Assembly (NCBI GenBank): GCA_948470475.1
Contig: OX419345.1
Coordinates: 18,236,239 to 18,300,238 of the forward strand
Length of the DNA stretch: 64,000 nt
Reading direction: 5' to 3'
DNA from: Galaxea fascicularis
Lineage: Eukaryota > Cnidaria > Anthozoa > Scleractinia > Euphylliidae
The notes under the pieces are model-generated. The model was not told where the DNA came from, made no database searches, and saw only the letters and a list, made by a program, of their open reading frames with translations. This document shows, in pieces, positions 34,120 through 46,274 of this stretch. Each line of letters opens with the position of its first letter. Positions within the stretch are counted from its first letter, which is position 1. The translations under genes were made by a program, and so were the position numbers.

Positions 34120-34860
34120 CTACAATGGATTTTAATTCAATGCACAAAATTTTAATACCGCTTTTGTCTCCTATTTATTCGACCTTAATCATCGTCTTTG
34201 ATCCGTGTTGTTTTTCAGCATTTCATCTTCGTAACATGGTCCCAAGTTCCGAAATTTCAGGCACTATCGATGTCTTGTTTCGTTTATCTATTTTTAATTT
34301 AATTGTCTCATTCTGAAAAGGAAAGCAAAGGTAAGGTAATTAGCTAAGGTGTTTATTATACAAATAAATGGAACCCAAACTGCTCTTTATCTACAGTGCA
34401 TCTGTCTGTCCCATAATTATATTCAATCGTATTCTTCAATCCGTATCCTGGTCTTGTTCCCCTTTAACAAAGCATCGATCATGATCGGAATTTAAGCTGA
34501 TATTTGCAATGTCTTGTTTTATCCATGTTTGTCTCAATTTTTGTAAAGGTATAAGGAAAATAATGTAATATACTGCCCAAACTACACTCTGTCTGCTCTG
34601 TACTCAATCCATGAAATCATTTGAAATGATAAAACCGATTATTTCAATCTTTATCGTCATCTTCGATCCATATCGGTTTTCGGCAACATCTAATCTTGCT
34701 CTCGTTTACCAAAGCATGGATTAACATCCGAATTTCAGCCGATATGTCTTACATTATCCATGTTTGTCATTCCGTGGTTCTCAACCGTTTTCGGAACAAT
34801 CTGTTTCTTGTTTCGTCGCTTTTAAGTTTATTCGGTAATCTACACAATAAGTCGTCAGTA
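34120..34860. repeat. Degenerate ~220-bp tandem repeats
   Basis: Phrases such as TCATCGTCTTTGATCCGTGT, CTCAATCCGTATCC and ATCTTCGATCCATATCGG, and ACAAAGCATCGATCATGATC versus CCAAAGCATGGATTAACATC, recur about every 220 bp together with TTATCCATGTTTGTC. At least three weak units are visible. There is no coding frame. Confidence 0.45.
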
Positions 34861-37800
34861 TTTGTCTACCTGCTCTAAGTCTATCTACACAGATGAGGGG
34901 TTACTCATTCGTAATGCATTCGCTTCGATCCGAATACAACATCCATTCGTGCATGTGCCTGTCATTTACAGTCTGTCCGAATCCCTGAAACTTCAGTATT
35001 ATTCAGTAATTTGTATTCTGCATTTCATTGATCGTCAAACTATTCGCACAGACTTGCGTTCATTCTCTCATTTCTAACTCTGTCCTTTATGTCTACAATT
35101 CTCCGGTCTGCTGCTTTCATTCTATGAAGTTCAATCCGAGTGCGTTGTCCATTTTTGTGATTGTGCAATCATCTTGTGCAAGGTGCAAACGATTGCATGT
35201 TTACTTGACACTTAATTCCAATGACTTCCATCTTTGCAAATATTCATTTCTGCGATTTACCAGTCATATGAATACTTATTGCCTTGACCGGTGTTGGACA
35301 TCAGAGTGATTAGCTTCTGCATCTGCATGTAACACCTGGAACAAGTTTCTTTTTCTCTACTTCTGTGCATGTGTCGTTCATTTCATTTGAGAGCATTATG
35401 CAAACATATATCTTGTCAGTATTGCCATATATACAGGCTGCACGCGATTGCACCTTGTCTCTGTCCGTTATTTGATTCACTGTTTTGAGTTCCATCTTCT
35501 CCTGCGATCATATCGTGTGTTCAAAACTACGATCTAATCGACTTCCTATGCTTTGCTGACATAACTTCGACCACTGCGCTCAACTGTCGTGTTAGTTCAT
35601 TGCATTGCACAATCTATATCCATGCTTATAATTTACAGAGGAGTCGACAGCAAGGGACTTAATTTGCTTCTTCAACACACGGAGAATTTGCCTCCTGGAT
35701 ATTGGAATGATGGCTCAAGTCACTATTCAGTTTTATAGCTCAAATGCATCATCCCTTTTCTTTATTAAAATCGCATACTTCCTGAGCACTGAAATGGTTT
35801 GAAAAGCTAATGGACCAGCATTGGATCACGTACTTATCCTTGCAGAGGAAGAAGGTAGTTACTGGAGAAGTTGGAACATGCATTGGCTACTGTGGTTTTC
35901 CTTTGTCAGTGATCTAGTTGGTTTTGTTGGTCAACTTGTTCTTAACGTCTGGACTCAAAGCCCTTAATCTCTACCAGTCGGATTCTGTAGTCAATATACA
36001 CTGTTGTAGGCTACGATATCCCACTACCAGAACTCATCATGATCCTCATCAGTGGATTCACTTTGTTATTTTGACTCAGTTTCCAGACTTCAAACCCAAC
36101 TGGAAATATGGGGATTTTTTTCAATCACACCTTCACTCAGACTTGAATCTTAATTACTTCCATTCGTTTTAACCTCTGGAGTCCCTCTTTACCCTCTCGC
36201 AGGCTCACTTTCCAAGCACTATCCTTCTTTCTTCCTGATGGCCCTATCATTCCACACTGGGCTCAATTCCTTCTATACACCAAAGCCTCACACTGACTCT
36301 TGTTACCATTATTACCTCCCACCCCATATATGTAGTATTTGTGTAAGTACTTGTTTTGTTTGTAGTTGTTGTACCTATTGTTCATGTATCAGTTCTGTTT
36401 GTTGTTTGTCTTTGTGGAGTGTGTGTGAGACAGTGTGAGTGGGGGTGAACATGCATGCGAGAGAGAGCCACGCGCAATGGCTGCACCTGGGCGAGCATGC
36501 AAGGACTCGCCAACTTAGCACTTGCGATATTATTTTTAATTGGTTTTATTGCATACGTACCTGTATAATTCAGCACAGCAAAAACTCTAATTTGCACTTT
36601 TGTTTTGATTGCCAGTGATATGATTGTATTAGTAGTGCTTCTCTTATGTCCTGTAAGCTGTTTTATTGACAGATCAGTTAAAGAAGCTATAAGTCTCAGG
36701 CGAGTCTGCAGACAATCTACATTCTATATCCCTCTGCCCAGGTATGTTTAAGGGAGTTTGTGTTTAAACGTCCTTTTGATTACTACTACTGATTACTGAG
36801 GCAACCTGTAACTAAACTAACATGTTTCAATGTATGTTTGCAGCATTTTCTCTCCCAAGTAGATTAATTGTTCATTTGATGAGGATGAGACTACAGAGGA
36901 AGCTCAAACAGCAGATGAGGTCCCAGGTTCACCAAATTCAAGAAAGAATGGTCACCTTCCAGTATCATCTCTTATCCCTACACACTACCTTTCATAGGGT
37001 ATGGCTCGGCCAAGGCTGAGAGCCTCTATGGGGTGGAGTAAAGGGTTTAGGGAAAAGTGACATGGGAACTGAGGTACGTCGTTAATTAGGGGTTGGAAAT
37101 TATATATGCAACTGAATCTTGAATCATCAATCACTAGAATATTTGGGGTTGGTTCGTTCATGAGATTATTTGTCTGTGGTTACCTTGAAATGAAGAAAGC
37201 ATGCACATCATTTGGCGTCAAATTGCATGGCACTTAACAGCCTTTCTTCTGCTTTAGTTACTTCTTTAAAAGAAGGAAACCAGGTTAAACCGGGTTGTGA
37301 GTTATACCAGCAGGAGGCCATGTCAGCAAGCAAAGGGGTGTACAGTCTTTAATGTCTCCCCACCCCAGGGCATATGCCCACCATTAGAGGGGTGAAAGAC
37401 CCTGGGGACAAGGTTGCTACGAAAATTGCCTGGTTACATATTAAAATGGCTCCCAAAACAACGAAGCTAAGAAGATCAAGGCAAGTGACCTGATGTGAGA
37501 TTTAGGGTTGAAAAATGACTTTTCAATGAGTAATATTTCTCGAAATTTGAGGAGCAACAAGACATTTAGCGACTCTTTTCCGTAACTCCCCACATAAGTT
37601 ATACATGCATTTACACTTTCATACTAACCCTGTTCCAAAAACGAAAAGGGAGCTGTGTGGAAATCTTGCCAAAATCAATACTTCAGCTTTATTCCTTTGT
37701 ATAATATCATTCAAAGTGTAAGTAAATGTTGATTTACTGATAAACCTGAGACTGGAAAAGCAGCCTTAACTTCCCTTAATGATAACCAAATGATTAATGT

Positions 37801-38029
37801 GACAGTGAATTAATACCCTGCAGTAGAGATTTCAACACTTACACTACTGTTTGGTTGAGGCTGAAGATTGGTCCATCATTTCCTTACACTCTCTTGCTAT
37901 GAACATTAAGGAACTACTTGTTTTTAATAGGCAAAACTACAATGCATTAAACCGTCTTTAACTTGAGACAGGTGCATGTGAAGGTATGAATCAACTCAAA
38001 TGCAATATGATGCACAACTGTCTTTTCAG
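34861..38029. other. Intergenic, no recognised gene; one exon-like segment at 36863
   Basis: 36863-36997 is open in one frame after a pyrimidine tract and AG. It reads INCSFDEDETTEEAQTADEV and continues with Ser/Pro-rich residues to TAG. It resembles a disordered terminal exon but has no confirmed partner. 37570-37680 is a dispersed repeat shared with MRPL18 intron 1. The rest holds nothing recognised. Confidence 0.35.
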
Positions 38030-38045
38030 ATCCAATGCTGATACC

Positions 38046-38386
38046 ATGGCCAGAAGTCCAAGAGAGAAGTCAGATAGCCCACTAAAAGACAATTGCTCAA
38101 TCAATGTACAAAGTGAAACACAGGTACAGTGTATTATGTGACAGAAGGTGGAGTGGGCATATCATATGAAAGAGAATGATTTTCAAGTATGTGTCTTTGT
38201 TGGTGAAGCGATTTTGCTCTTGGTTCGCTAATATATTTAACAATGAGATATGTAAAGCTAATTCCTGTACAGAAACAATATTAACTTACCTTTTTGCATG
38301 TGAAAATCTCTTTTTTGTGCACTGGGCACCTAAGTCTTCAGAGAAATCATCGTAGAAATCCTTCCCCATTCCTGGCTCCCACAGCG

Positions 38387-38428
<42 letters not shown>

Positions 38429-40152
38429 AGGGGGGGCTATTGCCCTTGAGCTCCTAGTCTTACCTCTCATTGATGACCATGCAAAGCAACTGACAGATTA
38501 TTCTTTTATCACAGATCTCAATGATGCATAAAAGCCAGGGCAAAGAAGACTTTGTACATATACATCAAGAAGGAAATAATGATGGTAGGTAATAATTTTA
38601 TTGCTAAAGACCCACTATACATATGATCATGTATACAAGCCTGAGCAAAGAAGACTGGAGGAAGTCTGTGGTACGTATTATCAAAGAATCATAATGTGTT
38701 TGTTAAATCAATTTTTATTGACAGATTGTTCTTTCATTATAGATCTTGATGCAGTGTACAAGCCAGAATGAAGATGTTACACGTCATAGAGGAAGTTTAT
38801 CATAGGTATTATCAAAGATTCAACCACAATGTATATTTAGTAGACCAATATTATTGATTGTTCTTTCATTATAAATCTCAGTGATGTATATAAGCCAGAG
38901 TGAAGAAGACAGTATTACACATTGAGGAGGAAGTTTAGGGTAGGTATTATCAAAGAACCACTATATATTATATGTAATAGAGCTATTATTGATGAATGTA
39001 TTAATTGTTACAGGGGTTTCCACTATCCACTACCAAAATAAGTAGATGAAACTTAAAAGCGAGATGGAGGACAAAAAAATGGTTGACTCCCTCTTCTCTT
39101 TTGATATTAATTGACTCTATAGAAATCAAAAGGAGGTACAATGGATTCCCAGTAATTGAGTAATTGCATATTGGTTTTATTAATATTTTAAGAATTAAAA
39201 AAGTTTATACCCCAACCTAGCTAACAGCTTTTTATTGCAGTTAACAAAGATTGACTCAGACCACAATTGGATCCATTGATTAAGATGGATATCAATTTGC
39301 AGGTATGCCATAACTGACATCAATAGACATGTTGTTCTGTGTGTGGAGGTGGATGTTCACCCTTAAATCCTCAGTATTAATAATAATAATAATAATAATA
39401 ATAGTAATAATAATAATAGTAATCGGGTTTAAACAGTGGACATCCACATGGTGGCTCTTGGTGTCCACTGTATCCAGATCGAATTGGAATTTAGAAAGTG
39501 TTGGTTTTTGCGGAGAGCAAGAAAAACCTCTCGGAGCAGAGAGAAGACAACCAACAACAAACACAACCAACATATGACCCAAGACCGGGAATCAAACCTG
39601 GGCCATATTGGTGGGAGGTGACAGTGCTCTCACCACTGCACCATTCCTGCTCCCCATATGACACTTTCTCAACATTTGTCATATGTTTAACAAATAAATC
39701 CTATTTGACAGTGCCTGTGTACTCTGGTATTGCACTGAACATACCAAGCCATGGTATTAGGACAAAGAAGTTTGCTTCAAGTCAAAGGTGAGTAGTGCAG
39801 CTGATGTGTTGACTGATTTTTTCGTCATTACCTTTTTTTATTTGGGTGGCTGTAATTCAATGGAAAACTCCTCTGCACCAATCAAAAATCTAGGTTTACA
39901 TCTTACATTGTATAATTCCAGAAAAAAGTGTTCTTTGGAAACACTGAACTGAAAAAACTGATTAATTACAAATGTTTCCACTCCATTTTCTCTTCATTTA
40001 TGAAAAACGATACATGCACAAGGGTTTTTTTTTTCAAACTGTAACTCAAGGGTCAACTGTAAATTAATGATCTAAGAAGTGTGCATTAAATCAATGATTC
40101 TCTCTTCTGAAGCTGTAACCCACCATTGTCAATCTGGAAGTCTGAGCTGTGA
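38046..40152 (+). CDS. Candidate 87-residue protein from four small exons, unrecognised
   Basis: The exons are 38046-38123 (ATG in a strong ACCATGG context; the spliced exon may start at 38030 after tcttttcag), 38515-38584 (after tttatcacag), 39712-39787 (after tttgacag) and 40113-40152 (TGA stop). They have GT-AG borders (GTACAG, GTAGGT, GTGAGT) and compatible phases 0, 1 and 2. The product starts MARSPREKSDSPLKDNC, continues with ISMMHKSQGKEDF and PVYSGIALNIPSHGIRTKKF, and ends PPLSIWKSEL. It is hydrophilic, with no signal peptide or known domain. Three decayed copies of exon 2 follow it in the intron, and a SINE lies in intron 3. No polyA signal was pinned down. The exon agreement may be chance. 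Confidence 0.35.
38515..38950 (+). repeat. Tandem exon-like units (four copies, 106-132 bp apart)
   Basis: Units start at 38515, 38621, 38743 and 38875, each in the context ATCTYRATGATG ... AAGCCAGRGYRAAGAAGA. In the same frame they read ISMMHKSQGKED, MYTSLSKEDW, ILMQCTSQNED and ISVMYISQSEED. Two later units keep the intron-like lead TTGTTCTTTCATTATAG, but in the last one AG has become AA. Later units contain stops (TAG, TGA), so only the first seems usable as an exon. Confidence 0.65.
39366..39655 (-). mobile_element. tRNA-derived SINE with ATT tail
   Basis: On - the copy shows A box TGGTGCAGTGG (39633-39643) and B box GGTTTGATTCC (39588-39598) at tRNA-like spacing. A 3' body follows, and then an (ATT)n tail at 39376-39421. 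It lies in intron 3 of the candidate gene at 38046-40152. Confidence 0.8.
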
Positions 40153-41779
40153 AGGCACACAACACAATAAGAAGTGACTCCAAGGTGTGTATATTGACTC
40201 ATCCCCTTAGAAATTTGAACAGGACTTCACTTTTTTCCTCCCTCCCTACATTTGACATCTCTTAAGTGATAGAAATTTTCTGCACATGTATGCATGCATG
40301 TTTTGCTTGTTGTGCCACATATGTTCCGGAGGAAAATATTGGACTACTTGTAGACTACATTGACCCCATTGCTCATATTTGATTTAATGCTAAATTGCAC
40401 ACAATCTGAGAATGTTCACTCAAAGAAAGGAAGAAGACAAAATCTATGGTTACTGCATACTGCATAATGAGATGGCTAGACTAGGGTCTGTAAAAACTAT
40501 GGCTATGGTAAAAGTCACGTGAAAGCAAACAACTCATAAAATGAATTGATCGCATGAATAATTTTTGCTGTTCAGCGCTGTTCAGCAGTGGAAACGTACG
40601 TAGTCTTGAGATTTGAAACTTTTCTTGTTTTTCATGAATACTTCAAAATCAAAGCTGTTAGTAACACAGTATTAATCTCTTTTATTGAAATTTGTAGATT
40701 GTTCTTGAGGGGAGAGAGGAGGGAAGCCTTCAAAGAATGAATTTCCATCTTCAGTGCATGGCAGATAAGCATTAACACTGCCTACAATGGACCTCAATGG
40801 TATGCCATCACTTTTCTCTTCTATTTTGTAATACATGGCTAGATCACCTGTTGGGTTTTTTTGGTGTTTAATTGAAACTTTAAAATACCTTCTTGCTAAT
40901 GCTGAGTACTTGTTGGTGCAGTGCATGAGAAGTTTTGGATATTAACTGGTACCATCACTCACATATTTATGTTTATTTGACTCCCTTGGTCTGTTAGAAA
41001 CTTATTTGTCCATAGTCATGCCGATAGACCATAGAGGAAACAATCTACTTTCAAAGTAATTGTTCAGTTAGGCAATTACATCCATCCCTTAAGTCTTTCA
41101 AGCTGAGTAAAATTCAGAATCATCTTTGTTATATTCCATCTACATTCTTCAGCAATGACTGTACTGTAAATGAATTGTTACAAGAGGATCATATCAGAAG
41201 TGACGACGTACACTCTCTCAACTGAGGCAATGACATCACACAAGATCAAGATAATGGACCAGTTGCTGTACATGTCACCTTCAAGCAGTTTAAATCATGT
41301 TACTTCATTGTAGAGGGGTACACTCCAAAGGCTCTGGACTTGCAACTAGAGCTTTAAGCGGATTAATAGAAGCATACTTATCAGTAATCATGAGAAATCA
41401 GTATCAGTCTGATGAGTAAAGTTAAACATTGATGCCTTTTTTTTTTTTTTCGCCGATACTTCAAACATACTTTAATAGCAAACAGGGAAGATGTACCATG
41501 ACCAAAAATATGAGTCTCTCCCTTAGCCTTCATTTTTTAAAAAGTGCGATTTTGAATTTATTTCATAATTGATCATCTCATTTTCTTGCTGGTGCTAATT
41601 GGTTGATATAGATTCAAGTTCATCAGTCAACTGAGAAATGACATGCAGGGAGAATTTTGATGATGATCTTAATAAATTAATCGCTTCAAATAGCTTTAGG
41701 GATAGGACAAAAGAGATAGATGCGTAAGGAGGCAGGAATGACAAAATATTGATAGAGTTCCAGTACTACGACAACTCAA
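40153..41779. other. Intergenic, no gene recognised
   Basis: No repeat or coding exon was recognised. An 84-codon frame on - (40672-40926) has a normal composition but no family signature and no supporting splice sites. Confidence 0.4.
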
Positions 41780-44450
41780 AGGAATTAAGATGCATGGGTA
41801 TAAAGTGACCATGTAGACTTCTAAGAGTGTATACATTAGTAAAGAAATAGGACAGATCAGTGACCACGTAGGCTAATGCTGATAATGACTTAAGATGGAG
41901 TGTGATTATATAGACTTAAATAGGAGTGAGCTCGTTAGCAGATCACTGATTAATGAATTAAGATGGGGTGGTAGTAGTTAGATGGACATCAGTAAAAAAC
42001 ATAATAGCAAATGACTGATTAACGAATTAAGATGGTGTGATACATAATTTTTTAGACTTAAAATATAGAGTGCAATTGTTTTAGCAAAGGACTGATTAAG
42101 ACTGGTAGTGATAATATGAATTTCAGTAGAGAATGCATATTAGCAAATGACTGATTAATGAGTTATGACGGAGTGATATAGTGATTATATGGACTTCATC
42201 AGACAGTGCATATTACTACTTGACTGATTAATGAATTAAAGTAGAACTATGATAGTGATTAGATAGAGTGCGCATATTAGCCAACGACTGATTAATGAAT
42301 TGAGAGAGAGCGAACATGATTATGTAGACAAATAGAGTGTGCACATTGGTAAATGACTGATCAAATGAATTAAGACCGAGTGGTAGTGATTATAATTATA
42401 AATTATAGCCGGAAATAGTGACTACATATTTATTTAGCAGTTGATGTACTGGTTAATGAAAATTAAGATGGGATCATAGTAATTATATAGACTTAAATAG
42501 AGCTTGCATATTAGCAAATGACTGATTAATTGATCAAGACAGAACAAACATGATTATATGGACTTAAATAGAACACACATATTAGCAAATTAATGACCGA
42601 TTAATGAATTAAGGCTGAGTGGTAGTGATTATATGGACTTAAATAGAACACCCATTGGCAAATGACTGATTAATGAATTAAGGCTGAGTGGTAGTAATTA
42701 TATAGACTTAAATAGAGCTTGCATATTAGCAAATGACTGATTAATTGATCAAGACAGAACAAACATGATTATATGGACTTAAATAGAACACACATATTAG
42801 CAAACGACTGATTAATGAATTAAGGCTGAGTGGTAGTGATTATATGGACTTAAATAGAACACCCATTGGCAAATGACTGATTAATGAATTAAGGCTGAGT
42901 GGTAGTGATTATATGGACTTAAATAGAACACACATATTAGCAAAGGACTGATTAATGAATTAAGGCAGAGTGGTAGTAACTATATATAGACACAAATAGC
43001 CACTGCGTATTAGCTAAGTAATTAATAAATTAAGATGGAGTGATTATATAGCCTTAAGATAATAGAGTGCACACATTAGCAAATACTGATTAATGAATGA
43101 AGATGGAGCGAGCATGATTATATAGACTTAAATAGAGCATGCATATTAGCAAATGACTGATTAATTGATCAAGACAGAACAAACATGATTATATGGACTT
43201 AAATAGTCTGCACATTAGTAAATGACTGATTAATGATATAAGATGGAGGGAGCATGATTATGTAGACTTAAATAGAGTGTGCATATTAGCAAATGACTGA
43301 TTATAAATGAATTAAGATGGAGCGAGCATGATTATATAGACTTAAATAGAGCATGCATATTAGCAAATGACTTCATTTTTTAATTAATTAAGATGGAGCG
43401 AGCACAATTAAATAGACTTAAATAGTCTGCACATTAGTAAATGACTGATTAATGATATAAGATGGAGCGAGCGTGATTATATACACTTAAATAGAGTGTG
43501 CATTTTAGCAAATGACTGATTAATGACTTAAGATGGAGGGAGCATGATTATGTAGACTTAAATAGAGTGCATATTAGCAAATGACTGATTATAAATGAAT
43601 TAAGATGGAGCGAGCATGATTATATAGACTTAAATAGAGCATGCATATTAGCAAATGACTTCATTTTTTAATTAATTAAGATGGAGCGAGCACAATTAAA
43701 TAGACTTAAATAGTCTGCACATTAGTAAATGACTGATTAATGATATAAGATGGAGCGAGCGTGATTATATACACTTAAATAGAGTGTGCATTTTAGCAAA
43801 TGACTGATTAATGACTTAAGATGGAGGGAGCATGATTATGTAGACTTAAATAGAGTGTGCATATTAGCAAATGACTGATTATAAATGAATTAAGATGGAG
43901 CGAGCATGATTATATAGACTTAATTAGAGTGTGCATATTAGCAAATGACTGATTAATTAATTAAGATGGAGCGAGCACAATTAAATAAACTTAAATAGTC
44001 TGCACATTAGTAAATGACTGATTAATGATATAAGATGGAGCAAGCGCGATTATATAGTCTTAAATAGTGTGCATATTAGCAAATGACTGATTAATGAATT
44101 AAGATGAAGGAAGCATGATAATTTATAGACTTTTAAAAATAGTCTGTGCATATATTAGCAAATGACTGATTAATGAATTAAGGTGGAGCAAGCACGATTA
44201 AATAGACTTAAATAGTCAGTGTGCACATTAGCAAATGACTAATTAATGAATTAAGATGGAGCGAGCACGATTATATAGTCTTAAGTAGTATGCATATTAG
44301 CAAATGACTGATTAATGAATTAAGATGGAGCGAGCAATGATTATACAGACTTAAGTAGAATACACTTATCAGCGAATGAAGACGGTGATAGGGATGGTAT
44401 AATGGAACTGTGCACTAGTGAATGAATGAAATAACATGGAGTGATAGTAA
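41780..44450. repeat. 71-bp satellite/minisatellite array with higher-order repeats
   Basis: About 35 head-to-tail units of roughly 71 bp are present, with core ATTAGCAAATGACTGATTAA, then TGAATTAAGATGGAGCGAGC and ATGATTATATAGACTTAAAT. Units are diverged at both edges and most alike in the centre. A four-unit block repeats with a 288-bp period, seen from the variant CTTCATTTTTTAATTAATT at 43371 and 43659. A three-unit block repeats with a ~214-bp period, seen from TTGATCAAGACAGAACAAAC near 42531 and 42745, and again near 43163. There is no long open frame. Confidence 0.93.
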
Positions 44451-45866
44451 TAAATTATTGAGTCAAAATTCTCCCTGCTTCTTTCCTATATAGTGTTAAA
44501 AATCATGATGAAATTCACTTTCACAAGTGTTTTTCTACTTTGGTTTGTTACCTCATTGTCAAGAGAAATTTTTGAAAGATCTTTTAGGGAGGGGGTGTTA
44601 AGGTGTTTTACTCAGATATCTCTTTGTTTTGTTCTTGACTGCATCTATACCCTGACTTTAGTAATAATAATTATATTTAGTTCTTCATTTCGGCCCAGCC
44701 CGGGAGGTCTAAGTCTAAGATTGGGGGTACAGCTGGCCCGGGGTTTTCCTTCTAGGAGCAAGTGGACGTATGAGAAGGTTTTTCACCCAGCTGTTGTTCC
44801 ACAACCCCCTTTCATTAAAAGCTAGTTTTACTACTTAGGATTTACAGCCATTATTATTTAGCTCTTTTAGCAATAATAATTTTATGACAATAAAAAGAAA
44901 TATTCAAGCTTGGAGTTGGAGTTTGTTTCACATGCATTTCTCTGGAGTAAATGGTGAATATGAGAAGTAGCCTACAATATAGATGTGGGATAACATGGGA
45001 TAGCCCGAGGTGGAGCTTAATGAAAGGTGCCAGAAATACGTATCCCAGACACCCCATTGACTTCCAAGTTCTTGTGGCTTTGCTGTTTTTCTTAGAGCAA
45101 AATTGCTTAAGATCACAAATTAATGGGAATCAATATTTGAAACATGTGGCCTCCAAGATCTGTTATTTGCAAGCCTCCTCTCAGTGTTATTTGAATAATG
45201 CAGACCCTTGGAACTTCACCACATGACTGCCACTCTTTCTTAGTATTCAGGTTTTTGCTTAGCAGGGGAAAAAGAGGCCCCTCCCACTCAGGATGGACAA
45301 CAGATTTCACATTGCTCTCTAAGTAAAGTCTGTTGTTGTGTTTTAAGTGTACAATAAAGTTGTTGTTTTTGGTCATTAGTCTTCCTAGTCTGAAGAATCC
45401 AAAAAAATATGTAGCAGAAAAAATACCAATACACTCTACTTTCAGCTCTGATACCAATGTAACCTTGTATGTACAGAGACAAAATATGTTAAGAAGAAAT
45501 GAGGGCAAATAACTATTTTTCTGTCAGAGAAAGTAACAAGTGTGAACTACCACAACAGTGTCAAGATTGAAAGAGGCTGGTCAATTTTAATGTTCTCAAC
45601 TGTAGCAAAGTTAGTATTACAGCAAGATAAAAACAAGTGCTAATTTATAAAATTACACTGACCTGACGCTGTCAAATTTATTGGCTTATAAAAATTAAAC
45701 CACAGCAACACCTGTTTAACAATTAACCTGTTATTTGCTTACTTTCAATCAGACATTGGGTGATGGATGATTACAACATCCCTTATTAAACTTTTGTTCA
45801 TTTTGTTTAACTTGGAGCAAAAAGCAAGACAGCCAATAGCCCATATTACAGTTGTGTGTTCAGTGA
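44451..45866. other. Intergenic, no gene recognised
   Basis: A 110-codon frame on + (44493-44825) starts with a hydrophobic segment but ends in low-information sequence and is not supported by similarity. Nothing else was identified. Confidence 0.4.
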
Positions 45867-45882
45867 CCTGGCCTTTGAGTAG

Positions 45883-45913
<31 letters not shown>

Positions 45914-45956
45914 AATCTTTCTGCCCTCGTGCAAATGCTTCTACTCAAAGGCCAGG
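45867..45956. repeat. Perfect 19-bp inverted repeat hairpin
   Basis: CCTGGCCTTTGAGTAGAAG at 45867-45885 is exactly inverse to CTTCTACTCAAAGGCCAGG at 45938-45956. It is probably the core of a small TIR element whose ends were not resolved. Confidence 0.6.
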
Positions 45957-46051
45957 CCAAGATTTTTCCGTATTCTCGCCTTGTGAAAACAGAAGGCTTT
46001 ATTGAGGTTATTAAAGCTCCAACAGTGACCAATATCTTACACGATCATCAG

Positions 46052-46274
46052 TTGAGTTTGGACTGAGAGAAGTTCGGTGCCCAAGTTTTGCTGTTGAAAC
46101 CATCTTGTTGTCAAGGGGAATGCAAATAGTATCCATTGGCAACTTTTTAGGCTGTCATGTTAAGACTAATATCATTGCCCTAAAAGTTGCCAATGGATAC
46201 TATTAGTGTGCCCCTCGACAACGTGGTTTCAACAGCAAAACTTGGGTGCCAAATTTCCCTTGGTCCAAACTCAA
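46052..46274. mobile_element. 223-bp foldback MITE
   Basis: The left arm TTGAGTTTGGACTGAG ... CCCAAGTTTTGCTGTTGAAA and the right arm TTTCAACAGCAAAACTTGGG ... CCAAACTCAA pair over about 100 bp with few mismatches. The inner part GTATCCATTGGCAACTTTT / AAAAGTTGCCAATGGATAC also pairs. It has no coding capacity. Confidence 0.75.

Noticed and set aside
39366..39655. Functional tRNA gene
   Set aside because: The tRNA-like head continues into a long unrelated body and an ATT tail, as in SINEs.
40672..40926. 84-codon minus-strand frame
   Set aside because: Its composition is ordinary, but there are no recognised motif, no promoter or polyA evidence and no splice partner.
44493..44825. 110-codon frame with a hydrophobic N-terminus
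   Set aside because: The signal-peptide-like start is followed by low-similarity sequence with Ile runs and no cysteine or domain pattern. It is likely chance.
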